Made by a program: the position numbers and the translations under genes
In this document: piece by piece, positions 32,350 to 41,585 of the stretch
Layout: every line of letters begins with the position of its first letter
Numbering within the stretch: position 1 is the stretch's first letter
Notes under the pieces: generated by a model
Told to the model about the DNA's origin: nothing
Database searches by the model: none
The model's input: only the letters and a program-made list of their open reading frames with translations
Source of the DNA: an uncultured Acetatifactor sp.
GTDB lineage: Bacteria > Bacillota > Clostridia > Lachnospirales > Lachnospiraceae
Direction: 5' to 3'
NCBI GenBank assembly: GCA_910586775.1
Contig: CAJUJN010000014.1
Span: 9,979 to 73,978, forward strand
DNA length: 64,000 nucleotides

Positions 32350-33248
32350 TTCTCTGTACCTCCCAGACTGCCGCAGGCTTCCTTCGGCCGAAATCCCGAG
32401 GATATGGCCTGAACGGGACATACCTCCCTGCACTTTCCGCAGCGGATACATTCCGGATCATTGCAGTTCTTTGTCACTTCCACCGCCATGGGGCAGACCT
32501 TTTCACACTTTTTGCAGCCCACGCATTTGGAGGCATCCAGATTCATCTGATAAAAGCTGAACCGGTTGAACACCGAATAAAACGCTCCCAGGGGACAGAG
32601 ATATCTGCAAAAGGGGCGGTGAATCACCATGCAGGCCCCGAGAATCACTGCCATCACCCCCAGTTTCCATTGAAAAAGCGCCCCTGCAATCTCCCGAAGC
32701 GTTGGGTCCGCAAGCAGCAGGGGAATGCCGCCCTCCAGGGTTCCCGCCGGGCAGAGATACTGGCAGAAATAAGGCGGCGTCACCCCTGTCTTTGTCACCG
32801 CAAAGGCCGGAAGCAGAATCACCAGGACTGCCAGAATCACATATTTCAGATATCTGGCGGGTCGATCAATCTTTTTGGGCACTTTCCACTTGGGAAGGGG
32901 AATTTTATGCAGCAAATCCTGCACCAGGCCGAAAGGGCACAGCAGCCCGCAGACCACCCGCCCAAGGACAATGCCGAACAGCATCAGCATGCCCAGTACA
33001 TAAAAGGGAAAATGATGCTTCATGCCCCCCAGGGAGGCCTGCAGCGCGCCGATGGGACAGGCCCCCAGCGCCCCGGGACAGGAATAACAGTTCAGCACGG
33101 GAACGCATACGGCCTTGCTCTTTCCCGTGAAAATACGCCCCTTCCCGAAGCCGGTAACATACCCGTTAAACAGCACCGCTGCCGCCAGTTGAATAACCCG
33201 CTGTCTGGAAATCCTGCCTTTCAGCCGATTCCGATGCATTCCAGGCAT
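32346..33248 (-). CDS. 4Fe-4S membrane protein (NapH/CcoG-like)
   Basis: 300 residues with about five membrane helices. Cys motifs CYSCPGALGACPIGAL and CPFGLVQDLLHK near helix ends, and YLCPAGTLEGG and YLCPLGAFYSVFN, match the PF12801 family. The C-terminus holds two 4Fe-4S clusters: CVGCKKCEKVCPM and CIRCGKCREVCPV. Such proteins pass electrons across the membrane. It is embedded between a TlpA-like thiol lipoprotein, a CXXC peptide and a 43-aa ORF, all overlapping, which suggests a membrane-to-thiol electron path. Confidence 0.9.
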   Translation of the reverse strand: MPGMHRNRLKGRISRQRVIQLAAAVLFNGYVTGFGKGRIFTGKSKAVCVPVLNCYSCPGALGACPIGALQASLGGMKHHFPFYVLGMLMLFGIVLGRVVCGLLCPFGLVQDLLHKIPLPKWKVPKKIDRPARYLKYVILAVLVILLPAFAVTKTGVTPPYFCQYLCPAGTLEGGIPLLLADPTLREIAGALFQWKLGVMAVILGACMVIHRPFCRYLCPLGAFYSVFNRFSFYQMNLDASKCVGCKKCEKVCPMAVEVTKNCNDPECIRCGKCREVCPVQAISSGFRPKEACGSLGGTEK

Positions 33249-33379
33249 ATCCGCACCGCCTTTCCCAACACTTCCGCCTGTTCCTGCCTGCCCAGTCCGA
33301 TTCCTATCAGAACCAAAGCAGCCAGAAGCACGCAGAGCCGTATTATTTTAATCTGTCTGCCGTCATTCTTCTGTTCCAA
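33221..33379 (-). CDS. CD1871A-family CXXC peptide
   Basis: 52 residues, starting at TTG (33379), nine bases after AAAGGCGG. One membrane helix (LCVLLAALVLIGIGLG) is followed by GKAVRICLECIGIG, the C-terminal CLEC motif that defines CD1871A-type proteins found beside 4Fe-4S membrane proteins in Clostridia. It overlaps the end of the TlpA-like gene by 17 bases and the start of the 4Fe-4S gene by 28. Probably a thiol/redox relay subunit. Confidence 0.82.
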   Translation of the reverse strand: MEQKNDGRQIKIIRLCVLLAALVLIGIGLGRQEQAEVLGKAVRICLECIGIG

Positions 33380-34037
33380 TGCTGATTTCCGCCTTTCCCA
33401 TACCCGTCAGGATATCGTTGATGCGCTGAGTGTAAAATTCTGACAGGTTCTCCTTTCCGCCCACTACAATATCTCCTGCCATATTCCCCTCTGCATCCAC
33501 AAATACCGTGGTGGGCGTATAGCGGAGTTCACTGCTCAAGGTCACCAGATCTCCGTCTCCCCACACCAGAGTGATCCCCTCAAATCCGGATTCCTCCAAC
33601 ACATATTCCACCAGTTCCTCGCTGCCTCCGCCGTCCAGGCACACCGTAATCAGCTGCACATTGTCCGGCAGGGCCTTTTCCAGTTCCGCCAGATCCGGCA
33701 TTTCCGCAATACAGGGCCTGCAGGACAAAGCCCAGAAATTGATCAATGTCAGGTCCTTATCCGCGAAATCCTCCTGGGTAAACGTGCTTCCGTCCAGAGC
33801 CGTGGCCTGGAATTCATTTAAATTCGTATAGGTGTTTTCCGGCTCCTGGCTTTCACTCTCCCCTCCGGTCCCCCCGTTTTGAGTCTCCTGTCCGTTTTCT
33901 CCGGCCTGCTCCTGGTTTTCCTGTTCCGAACCAACCGAGGCCGTCTCCCCTTCCTTTGTTTCCCCCGTCTTTCCGCTGCAGGCGGAAACGGAAGCCGTTA
34001 CAGCCAACAATACCAATACTTTCCAAAACTTTTTCAT
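33363..34037 (-). CDS. TlpA-like thioredoxin lipoprotein
   Basis: 224 residues: signal peptide, lipobox VSAC with Cys at about 20, a Glu/Gly/Gln/Asn-rich linker (about 21-70), then a thioredoxin fold of the TlpA/ResA class. The active site is SCRPC in LINFWALSCRPCIAEMPDL, followed later by the cis-Pro region YTPTTVFVDAEG. It should reduce or oxidise extracellular thiols. Its ATG overlaps the DUF4838 stop by four bases, and the CXXC peptide gene overlaps its 3' end. Confidence 0.9.
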   Translation of the reverse strand: MKKFWKVLVLLAVTASVSACSGKTGETKEGETASVGSEQENQEQAGENGQETQNGGTGGESESQEPENTYTNLNEFQATALDGSTFTQEDFADKDLTLINFWALSCRPCIAEMPDLAELEKALPDNVQLITVCLDGGGSEELVEYVLEESGFEGITLVWGDGDLVTLSSELRYTPTTVFVDAEGNMAGDIVVGGKENLSEFYTQRINDILTGMGKAEISIGTEE

Positions 34038-35676
34038 CCTTGCTCCTCCTTATGAACATCTCCTAATTTTGCCATGGCATCCGTGACAAATTTATCTACG
34101 GTAATTTTCCACTCTTCCACCATAACCAGACCCGTTTTCCGTGCCTGCTCCGCAAACTTTACAATTCTCCGTACTTTTTCTTCCCAATCGCCGTATTCCA
34201 GAACGATTCCCGCATAGTATACAGGCAGGGCGGCTGTTTTCACCCTGAACTGAACCTCCGGATTCCCTTCCGTGACGCGGACGGCCTCCTCAAACAAGGC
34301 CTCGTACTGCCGGAAAAGCTCCTCCCGCATCCAGGTATCCCGGGCATCCAGAGGCCCTCCAAAAATATTCAGCTCTCCGCCCGCTTTCTCCATCTCCTGG
34401 TGAATCAGGTCAATATACTGCCGGATCAGCGGACCCGCCTGCCTGTAATAGCCCTGGAGGAAATCTGCCAGCAGCGCCTCCTCATCCGCCTGGGGATCCC
34501 ACATAAGCTTTGCCAGCAGATACCCCCGCAGCTCGTGGAACTCTCCCCCGATCTCCCGGTTACACTGGCTGAACAGAGAACGGACATGGTTTTCCGTGAA
34601 AAAGCGGATATTCGGCCCCAGTACCCGCAGATTGGGAAAGGGACTCACCAGGTTGCGGAACTGAATACAATAATCCCACAAAAACAAATTTTCACAGATT
34701 TCTTTCCAATCCAGCAATTCCTGACGGGAACCTGCGCTTCTTTCGTCCCTCTCAATGGGAAGTCCCCTGTTCGCCTCTATATTGCAGAGCATGATGTGCA
34801 CATTTTCGGCAGGGCGGATGGTTGCAGGCGCCTTTCTGGTATACCAGTAGGCCAGTGTGGAAATAACCTTATCCGGAAAATGGGCGGCAAGGCGGTTCAC
34901 AAAGTGCAGGACAGACCCCATGGGCGAGCCTTCCCTCTCGTCTATTTCCCGACATTTTTCGCACCGGCAATACGCCCCGTTGTCATTCTGAGACACGGAC
35001 CAATATCTGGCGCCGGGCTTCCGGGCCATATGTTTTTTCAGATTGTCCAATACAATCCCAAAGACCTCCGGGTTGGAGAGACACAGCTGCGCCTTCTCCC
35101 CCACCCGCCTGCCCTCATGGAGGGAAAAATATTCCGGATGCTCCTCAAAATATTCCTCCGGCGGACAGAGGGTATAAAAGGAATGACACCAGAATCCCCA
35201 GTTCTCATCCCGTCTGGAGCCGGGCGTGATCTTATGCTTTTCCGCAAATGCCGGATCCCCGTAATCCCGGTAAAGAATTTCCCGGTATTCCAGAACGGGC
35301 GAAAACCGGTATTCCTCAAAGCATACGGTCAAATTGGCATCAAAGGGGACAAATTCACAGGCCCGGGAATAATATCGGCACCCCGCCACTCTCTCCAGCC
35401 AGTCATATACGGCATACACCATAGACTGTTCATTCTCTGCCTCTATTACGATATCTTTGTCGAAAATCCGATAGGAAAAACCGTCTTTTCCATGCTCCCC
35501 GTATTTCAATACAATACTGGGATCTACAGTGGAGGTCTCCTGAATCCGGAACACCGCATCCGTGATTTTCCCCAGGTATTCCGCCAGAATCTCCGCCCCC
35601 CGCTGATACGCCTGGACACGATAACCACATTGGCCTTTTTGTTTTCCGCGATGCACACAGGCTTGCATAAGTTCAT
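34034..35676 (-). CDS. DUF4838 protein, apparent one-base frameshift
   Basis: DUF4838 family, associated with carbohydrate enzymes; GCRYYSRACEFVPFDANLTV and YWSVSQNDNGAYCRCEKCRE are family-like stretches. From the ATG at 35676 (AAGGAG nine bases before), the frame reads ENKKANVVIVSRRISGG and then breaks at a G6 run (35596-35601, complement of C6). Adding one G joins it to AEILAEYLGKITDAVF and the rest, giving 547 residues. The broken frame can only start internally without a ribosome site. Either a real frameshift, a slippage switch or a sequence error. No signal peptide is seen. Confidence 0.8.
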
Positions 35677-35777
35677 TTCAGCCATCTCCTTTTCCTGCTT
35701 CCGCTATTTTAGAAACCGGGTCTGCTCCCACCCGTAAATCCATTCTAACATCAACAGGAAAACATGGCAAGCCATAA

Positions 35778-35811
35778 GGCAGCAGATTTTCCGTTAAGAT
35801 AATCTGCTGCC
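35778..35811. repeat. Hairpin in the gap between two operons
   Basis: GGCAGCAGATT and AATCTGCTGCC are perfect 11-bp arms with a 12-base loop. No U-tract follows on either strand. It may separate the sugar operon from the DUF4838-redox operon. The rest of 35692-35972 has no gene. Confidence 0.5.
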
Positions 35812-35972
35812 CGAAGGTAAACAATATTCGGTCTTTCTTATATTGCCCATACACGAAACAGCAGTGCAAATCTGTTTCATGACCGCCGCCATACGGCGCG
35901 GCAATAAATTGAAACACAGAGGGCCGACATTAGATAAACTTTATCCGGATATTCGATGAACGGCTAAGGAAA

Positions 35973-36515
35973 TCACCCCTCCTGTTCGTCGGCCAGCACC
36001 GCCTGCTCTTCCTCCGCCAGAAACTCCGCGAGCATATCGTTTTTAAAGGTCCGTCCCGGCAGGAAGCAGGCCACATGGGCAATCTCCCTGTTCACCGCAA
36101 ACTGAGCGCCGTGAAGAATCATGGGGTCCAGTCTCACAAAGGTCCCCCGGGGTACATGGAAGGCTTCCACCGTATCCACGCTGAATTTTCTGCCCGGCAG
36201 GGGCGTGCCCACAAAAATGACTACATCGTCATCCAGGGGCAGCAGTCCCTCGCAGGTAAACTGATGGGCCTCCAACATGGTAATCCGCTTCTCCTCCTGC
36301 TTTTTGGCCTGGCACACGGACACCGTGGGCAGTGTGGTATTTCCCAAATCCAGTTTTACCACATCCGCAAAAAAACCGTAGGGAAATATGGACCGGGCCG
36401 CCAATGCCTCATCGTCCAACAGATTCTGGAACTGCCCGTATTTTGCAAATGCTTTTTCGTCCAGTTTCTTAATTCTGATTACTTTCGTTTTTATCTCATT
36501 TTCTTTCACAGACAT
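35973..36515 (-). CDS. DUF4867 cupin-like protein
   Basis: 180 residues, related to the ureidoglycolate-lyase-like cupins; DDDVVIFVGTPLPGRKFSVD and EAFHVPRGTFVRLDPMILHG give the beta-barrel with conserved His. DUF4867 genes are commonly linked to sugar isomerase and PfkB kinase genes. It overlaps the isomerase gene by ten bases and has its own GGAGG site. Possibly a sugar or sugar-phosphate mutarotase or sensor; role not established. Confidence 0.8.
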   Translation of the reverse strand: MSVKENEIKTKVIRIKKLDEKAFAKYGQFQNLLDDEALAARSIFPYGFFADVVKLDLGNTTLPTVSVCQAKKQEEKRITMLEAHQFTCEGLLPLDDDVVIFVGTPLPGRKFSVDTVEAFHVPRGTFVRLDPMILHGAQFAVNREIAHVACFLPGRTFKNDMLAEFLAEEEQAVLADEQEG

Positions 36516-37891
36516 TTAGCTCCCTCCTCTTCCACAGTGTCAAACTTCAGTCCAAGGTATCTCGCCGCCTCCCGCAGCACCGGATACAGGGAAGCATATC
36601 CCCCGCCCAGATGATGGATGTAGGGACCGAACATCAGTTTTTCCTCCCAGGCCTTCCAGTCTTTTACCTCCACCCATACATAGGTGCCGGTGGTGGCGGG
36701 CCCTGTGGTGGTCTCTGCCTCTCCCGCAAAGAGATAATAGTCGTCCTCCCCATCGTCGAATCTGCAGAGTGTGAGATGTCCCTGCTTCAGCTCAAACTGC
36801 TGCTGTCCCCCTGCCAGACAGGCTTTCGACTCCGGAGACTTCAGGGAATAGGGGAAGGGACCGCAGTGCCACAAAAGCTCCCCGTTGTCATTTTCCGGAT
36901 GGCGTATGGTCAGGTCTGCCAGAAACTGCGCACCCTCCCCCAACATGGCGGCCCGAAGGATTGCCAGGGTAACGGCTCCGTTGATATCCGTCTCACAGGC
37001 CACCGGAATCCCCATATCCGTCAGCTCTCCGATCATGGCGCAGGAGGGAAGCTGCATCAGCGCTCCGCTGGGCCAGCACTCAATGGCCGCCACGGTACAG
37101 CTGCTTTTCTCCATCTGCGCAAGCATGGCCAGTTTCAGCGCTGCCAGTCGTTCCAGCTGCTCCTCCTTCAGGGCGGAGCAGTCCATTCTGCCGCGGATAT
37201 CTTCCATCTGTCTCTTCAGTTCCTCGCCGCCCTCTGAAACAATCTTCTGCACTGCCATCTGCAGCATCACAGGGGCCACTGCCACAGTCTGAATTCCGAA
37301 ACGCTGCATCAGTCTGGCTTCGTTGGTCATCACGCTGCGGAAAGGGGAGGGACGTTCGCCTATCTTGGCAATCCGCAGCCCTCTCACATCCTTCACCACA
37401 CAGGCCACTCTTAAAAAGCGGTCAAATCCTTTCCTGAACTCCTCCGAATCCGCGGGCACATTGTAAATATAGCTGTAGGTAACGCCGTATCGCCGCAGCA
37501 CCTTTGTAGCCGCGAACATACCGCACTGGGTATCCCTCCCCCGCTTCTCCGGAGAGTTGGGGGCTTCGTCCCTGCTGCCCCAGATCAGCACGGGAACCCG
37601 GAATTTGCTGACCACATCCGCCACGGCTCCCTCCTCGCCGAAGTCGCAGAAGGGTACGAAGACAGCGTCCACCTTCTCCCTGGCGAATTTATCCGCAACC
37701 GCAGGCGCATGGCTCTCCGATTCTATGATTCCCCTGACGCAGATATCGTCTATATCCACCAGTCTCACCTTGTCCGGATGGATTTCCCGGATGACGGCCA
37801 TGCATTTTTCCTTCTCCGCAGCCGCCGTTTCCAAATCCAACATTCCTCTCCTGGTAGGCATCACGCCCAAAGTAATCTCCGCTTTATACAT
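36506..37891 (-). CDS. L-fucose/L-arabinose isomerase-like protein
   Basis: 461 residues of the FucI/AraA-like superfamily (COG2407). Probable metal ligands lie in AAIECWPSGALMQL and VACETDINGAVTLAI; the C-terminal domain ends with VEVKDWKAWEEKLMFGPYIH. It should interconvert an aldose and a ketose as the first intracellular step of this locus. It overlaps the kinase gene by eight bases upstream. Relatives include sulfoquinovose isomerases of Firmicutes, so the substrate need not be fucose or arabinose. Confidence 0.85.
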   Translation of the reverse strand: MYKAEITLGVMPTRRGMLDLETAAAEKEKCMAVIREIHPDKVRLVDIDDICVRGIIESESHAPAVADKFAREKVDAVFVPFCDFGEEGAVADVVSKFRVPVLIWGSRDEAPNSPEKRGRDTQCGMFAATKVLRRYGVTYSYIYNVPADSEEFRKGFDRFLRVACVVKDVRGLRIAKIGERPSPFRSVMTNEARLMQRFGIQTVAVAPVMLQMAVQKIVSEGGEELKRQMEDIRGRMDCSALKEEQLERLAALKLAMLAQMEKSSCTVAAIECWPSGALMQLPSCAMIGELTDMGIPVACETDINGAVTLAILRAAMLGEGAQFLADLTIRHPENDNGELLWHCGPFPYSLKSPESKACLAGGQQQFELKQGHLTLCRFDDGEDDYYLFAGEAETTTGPATTGTYVWVEVKDWKAWEEKLMFGPYIHHLGGGYASLYPVLREAARYLGLKFDTVEEEGAKCL

Positions 37892-38864
37892 GTTCCAGTC
37901 CCCTCCTGTAATATTCTACTCTCCGGTCAATTTCCTCATAATCAATCTCCCCCGTCTCCAGAAAACGCTCCAGTACGGCCTCGTCCGGAATTCCCGCCCT
38001 GCCTCCGATTCTGGTGCATTTGATGGCCGACGCGGCATTGGCATACCTGGCGCACTCCCTGTGGCTTTTTCCCTTCAGCAGCGCCGCCAGAAAGGCTCCG
38101 TGGAACACATCTCCTGCGCCCACCGTGTCCTTCACCTCCACGGAAAAGGCCGGCAGGGTGAAGAATCCTTCCCCGCTGACTCCCACGCATCCCTTCTCCC
38201 CGAAGGTAAACACGCACAGCTTCGGCCCCCTGCCCAGAATTTCCCTGCAGGCCTCCTCCAGAGCCTGGTCTCCCTGCTCCTTCTTCCCCGGGAAAAGTCC
38301 GTCAAACACAAATTCCGAGCCAACAAACACGTCAATGAGGGGAATCATCTCCCGCAGCGCCTCCGTGTAATAATCTGCGTCAATGAACACCTCCGTTCCC
38401 GCTGCCCGGGCCGCCCTCGCCGCTTTCCCGGAGAGAGGTCCGGCGTCGGCCAGAAACAGATATCGGGAATCCGCCACCGCGCTCATGTCTAACTCGGCTT
38501 CCTCCAGGGGCTTCACGGAGCCTGCCCGGAACAGTATGGTCCTGGTCCGGGTCTTTCTGTCGCTGAGTACCACGGACAGGTGGGAAGTCTCCCCCCTGCG
38601 GATCAATACCTGGTCTACATTGATTCCGTGCGCTACAAAATCCCCACGGCAGAATTTTCCGTAGATATCGTCCCCCAGGGCTGCCGCCACGGCGCATTTC
38701 GCTCCCAGTCTGGCTGCCGCCACCATACCGCTGGACACCTTGCCGCCCCCCTGCCAGCTCATCTCCTGAATTCTTGTCCCATGATTCGGTTCCGGCATAC
38801 CGTCAATATTTACATTTAAATCCATACACGGAAAATCCAGTCCAAATATGTCATATTTTTTCAT
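37884..38864 (-). CDS. PfkB-family sugar kinase
   Basis: 326 residues. The N-terminal signature is GGKVSSGMVAAARLGAKCAV, and the C-terminal one is DTVGAGDVFHGAFLAALL with the catalytic Asp and anion hole. It phosphorylates a sugar with ATP. I start at the ATG at 38864, seven bases after AGGAG, not 26 codons earlier. Placed between aldolase and isomerase genes, it should act on the isomerase product to make the aldolase substrate. Confidence 0.9.
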   Translation of the reverse strand: MKKYDIFGLDFPCMDLNVNIDGMPEPNHGTRIQEMSWQGGGKVSSGMVAAARLGAKCAVAAALGDDIYGKFCRGDFVAHGINVDQVLIRRGETSHLSVVLSDRKTRTRTILFRAGSVKPLEEAELDMSAVADSRYLFLADAGPLSGKAARAARAAGTEVFIDADYYTEALREMIPLIDVFVGSEFVFDGLFPGKKEQGDQALEEACREILGRGPKLCVFTFGEKGCVGVSGEGFFTLPAFSVEVKDTVGAGDVFHGAFLAALLKGKSHRECARYANAASAIKCTRIGGRAGIPDEAVLERFLETGEIDYEEIDRRVEYYRRGLEHV

Positions 38865-38948
38865 CTTCGTACTCCTGCGCGCCTGGGCGCGTCTCTGTCC
38901 AATCCTGCCTCCGCCGAAACACGCATTTCGGCAGGAATGCATTACCGC

Positions 38949-39803
38949 TTACATGGTATATTTATTGGGGTTCAACAGACGGATTTTATTCACCACGAAT
39001 TCCGTCATGCCCTTTGCCGCCCCCAGCATCAGCCGGATACCGTCCGCCTTATGTTCGGTGGCCTGTATCACCTCATCCAGGGAACGGTACATGGCCGCAA
39101 AATACTCCGTGGCGATATTGAATTTGCTCATGCCCAGATTCACTGCCCGCTGCATCTGCCAGTCCGGGATTCCGGAGCATCCGTGGAGCACCAGGGGCAC
39201 GGACACCGCCTGTCTGATTTTGGCGATTCGGTCAAAATCCAGGTTCGGCTCCTGTATGTAATCTCCGTGGGCATTGCCCACCGCAATCGCCAGGGAGCCG
39301 CATCCCGTCCGCTCCACGAACTCTGCCGCCTGGTCCGCGTCGGTGAACAGATCCCTGTTGGAGATATCCTCCAGTTTCATTCCGATCCCCACATGCCCCA
39401 GTTCCGCTTCCACGTCCACCCCGAACACGTCTGCTGCTCTGGCCACCTCTTTTGTCAGCGCCACATTCTCCTCAAAGGGAAGTACCGAACCGTCCACCAT
39501 CACAGAGGGAAAGCCGTCCCGTATTCCGCCCAGTGCAATCTCGTAGGAGGCGGAATGGTCCAGATGCACGGCCACAGGCACCGATGCCTTCCGGGCCATA
39601 TCCACGGCCATGTCCGCGATATATTTCAGGGGAATGTACTTGTCCAGTCCCGGAAAAAACTGCAGAATCACCGGTACCCGTTCCGCCTCGGCGGCCGCCA
39701 CCGCGCATTTGATTGTCTCGTAATTCAGTGTATTTATCGCCGCCACGCCGTATTTGTGTTTCCAGGCATGCTGCAGAATCTCGTTTACTTTTACCAAAGA
39801 CAT
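38949..39803 (-). CDS. Class II ketose-bisphosphate aldolase
   Basis: 284 residues, zinc-dependent aldolase of the GatY/KbaY/FbaA family. Zinc ligands are in VAVHLDHS, GNAHG and LVLHGCSG; catalytic Asp in HLDH. The usual LHGGSG loop reads LHGCSG, an unusual Cys in the phosphate/dihydroxyacetone-binding loop. It should split the kinase product into dihydroxyacetone phosphate and a three-carbon aldehyde. The start follows AAAGGAG; it lies two bases after the reductase gene. Confidence 0.9.
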   Translation of the reverse strand: MSLVKVNEILQHAWKHKYGVAAINTLNYETIKCAVAAAEAERVPVILQFFPGLDKYIPLKYIADMAVDMARKASVPVAVHLDHSASYEIALGGIRDGFPSVMVDGSVLPFEENVALTKEVARAADVFGVDVEAELGHVGIGMKLEDISNRDLFTDADQAAEFVERTGCGSLAIAVGNAHGDYIQEPNLDFDRIAKIRQAVSVPLVLHGCSGIPDWQMQRAVNLGMSKFNIATEYFAAMYRSLDEVIQATEHKADGIRLMLGAAKGMTEFVVNKIRLLNPNKYTM

Positions 39804-39805
39804 AT

Positions 39806-40765
39806 TTATTCTCCTTTTACTTTTGAATCAAAAAACAATTGATACTCCGGCATTTTCTCACAGAATGCCCGGCTCACCCGGTCTATCCGCAGGTATTCCT
39901 CCGGCTCCAGTTCCAGTTCTATGGCCCGGATATTTTCCAGGGCGTGTTCCCTGTCTGCCCCGCCCACTATGGGGGCCGTGAGGCTGTCGTTGTGCACCAG
40001 CCAGTTGACGCAGATCTGCGCGGCGCTCCGGCCGTATTTTTCTCCTATCCCGGTCAGCTCCTCCGTAACCTCAAGGCATTGCTCATAAACCCCCGGCTGA
40101 AACAGCGCCGCTTTTGCCCGGCCTCCCGTTATGGGCGTATCTTTTTTAAATTTTCCCGTCAAGAGCCCCTGGGCCAGGGTGCTGTAGGGGATCACGCTGA
40201 TTCCCTGTTCCCTGCAGTAGGGCAGCAAATCTCTGTCCGCATAGCGCCACAGCAGATTATAGCAAGGCTGAATCACATCCACCGGCCCGCTCTGCACGGC
40301 TTCCCGGAGCTGTTCCGCGGAGAAATTGGACACGCCGATGCTGCGTATTTTCCCCTTCTCCTTCAGACGCCCCATATTTTCCATGGCCTGTCCCACGGAC
40401 ATTCCCTGGGGCGGATAATGCAGGAAATACACATCCAGATAGTCCGTTCCGAGCCGCTCCAGGGACGCGTCGCAGGCTTTTTCTATGTCCTCCGGGGCAT
40501 AATGGGAGGGCCATACCTTGGAAATTATCGTACATTCTTCTCTCTTCCGTCCCTTCAGCGCCTGTCCCAGTACTTTCTCCGCCCGGCCCATACCGTAGAT
40601 CTCCGCCGTGTCAAAGGTCTGGATTCCATGTTCCAGATAAGTCTCGATGCAGGCGATGCTGTCCCGGTCCTCCACGCTGCCGAAGTAATCGCCTCCCATG
40701 GACCAGCAGCCCAGAACCACCGGCGACACTCTCACCCCGCTTTTTCCCAGTTTATGATATTCCAT
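39806..40765 (-). CDS. Aldo/keto reductase
   Basis: 319 residues with the AKR catalytic tetrad: Asp in DTAEIYGMGRAE, the Tyr in the same motif, Lys in IISKVWP, His in VYFLHYPP. The NADP-binding Arg/Ser region is near ENIRAIELELEPEE. I use the ATG at 40765 after GGGAGAGGAAG. It overlaps the response-regulator gene by 14 bases. In this pathway it may oxidise a sugar or reduce the aldehyde released by the aldolase. Confidence 0.9.
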   Translation of the reverse strand: MEYHKLGKSGVRVSPVVLGCWSMGGDYFGSVEDRDSIACIETYLEHGIQTFDTAEIYGMGRAEKVLGQALKGRKREECTIISKVWPSHYAPEDIEKACDASLERLGTDYLDVYFLHYPPQGMSVGQAMENMGRLKEKGKIRSIGVSNFSAEQLREAVQSGPVDVIQPCYNLLWRYADRDLLPYCREQGISVIPYSTLAQGLLTGKFKKDTPITGGRAKAALFQPGVYEQCLEVTEELTGIGEKYGRSAAQICVNWLVHNDSLTAPIVGGADREHALENIRAIELELEPEEYLRIDRVSRAFCEKMPEYQLFFDSKVKGE

Positions 40766-41582
40766 TCTCTTCCTCTCCCTTTCTTCTGTATTCATTGGGG
40801 CTCATCCCCACAAATTTTTTGAATTGTTTTGAAAAATGGGCAAAACTCGGGTATCCCGTCTCCTCCGCAATCCTGCTGATGCTCATTTTGTTCTGCCTGA
40901 GCAGGCGCTTTGCCTTCCCCATTCTCTCCTGCTGAATAAATTTGCTTAAGGCGTCCCCTGTCTCTTTTCGGAACAGCTTGGACAGATAATTCGGAGACAG
41001 GAAAAAAACTTCCGCCAACCGGCTCCTGGAGACATCGTCCAGATGCTCCCTGATATATTTCTGAATCTCCTGAATCAGCTGTTTTTCCTGTCCCTCCTGC
41101 TCCTGTTCGTCTGTCTCCCCCTCTGTCTCTTTTTCTCCCTCCGTTTCCTCCCCGTCCCGGCGCAGCAGACAGTGATTTCCGTACTCCATGAGCCGGCGGT
41201 CCCGTTCCCTCTGGTTTCTCCGCTCCACCAGTTTCTCCATGACTTCCCTGAGAACCGCTGTCTCCACAGGCTTTAAGAGATATTCAAAGCACTGGAAGCT
41301 CACTGCCGCCCGGGCATAGGAAAAATCCGCATAACTGGTGAGAAGGACCGTGTCCACCTCCATTTCGCGCTCCCTGAGCCATTTGAGCAGCTCGAATCCG
41401 TCCTGCCCAGGCATCTCAATGTCCGTAATCAGAAAGTCAATGACATGCTCCTTCAGGATTTCCACGGCCTGGGGGACACTGTAGCATCCATAGACACAGT
41501 CTATTCCCAGTTCTTCCCAATCCAACTGTCTTTTTATCCCCTCCACCACATATTTGTTGTCGTCCACCACCAGTAATTTCAT
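40752..41582 (-). CDS. YesN-type response regulator (receiver plus AraC)
   Basis: 276 residues. The receiver domain (about 1-120) has DDNKYVVEGIKRQ and phosphoacceptor Asp in FLITDIEMPGQDG. A charged Glu/Gln/Thr linker (about 150-172) follows. The AraC DNA-binding domain (about 175-270) has VFFLSPNYLSKLFRKETGDA and TGYPSFAHFSKQFKKFVGMS. It starts three bases after the sensor kinase stop, forming a YesM/YesN-type pair that should control this transport and catabolic locus. Confidence 0.93.
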   Translation of the reverse strand: MKLLVVDDNKYVVEGIKRQLDWEELGIDCVYGCYSVPQAVEILKEHVIDFLITDIEMPGQDGFELLKWLREREMEVDTVLLTSYADFSYARAAVSFQCFEYLLKPVETAVLREVMEKLVERRNQRERDRRLMEYGNHCLLRRDGEETEGEKETEGETDEQEQEGQEKQLIQEIQKYIREHLDDVSRSRLAEVFFLSPNYLSKLFRKETGDALSKFIQQERMGKAKRLLRQNKMSISRIAEETGYPSFAHFSKQFKKFVGMSPNEYRRKGEEENGIS

Positions 41583-41585
41583 CCG

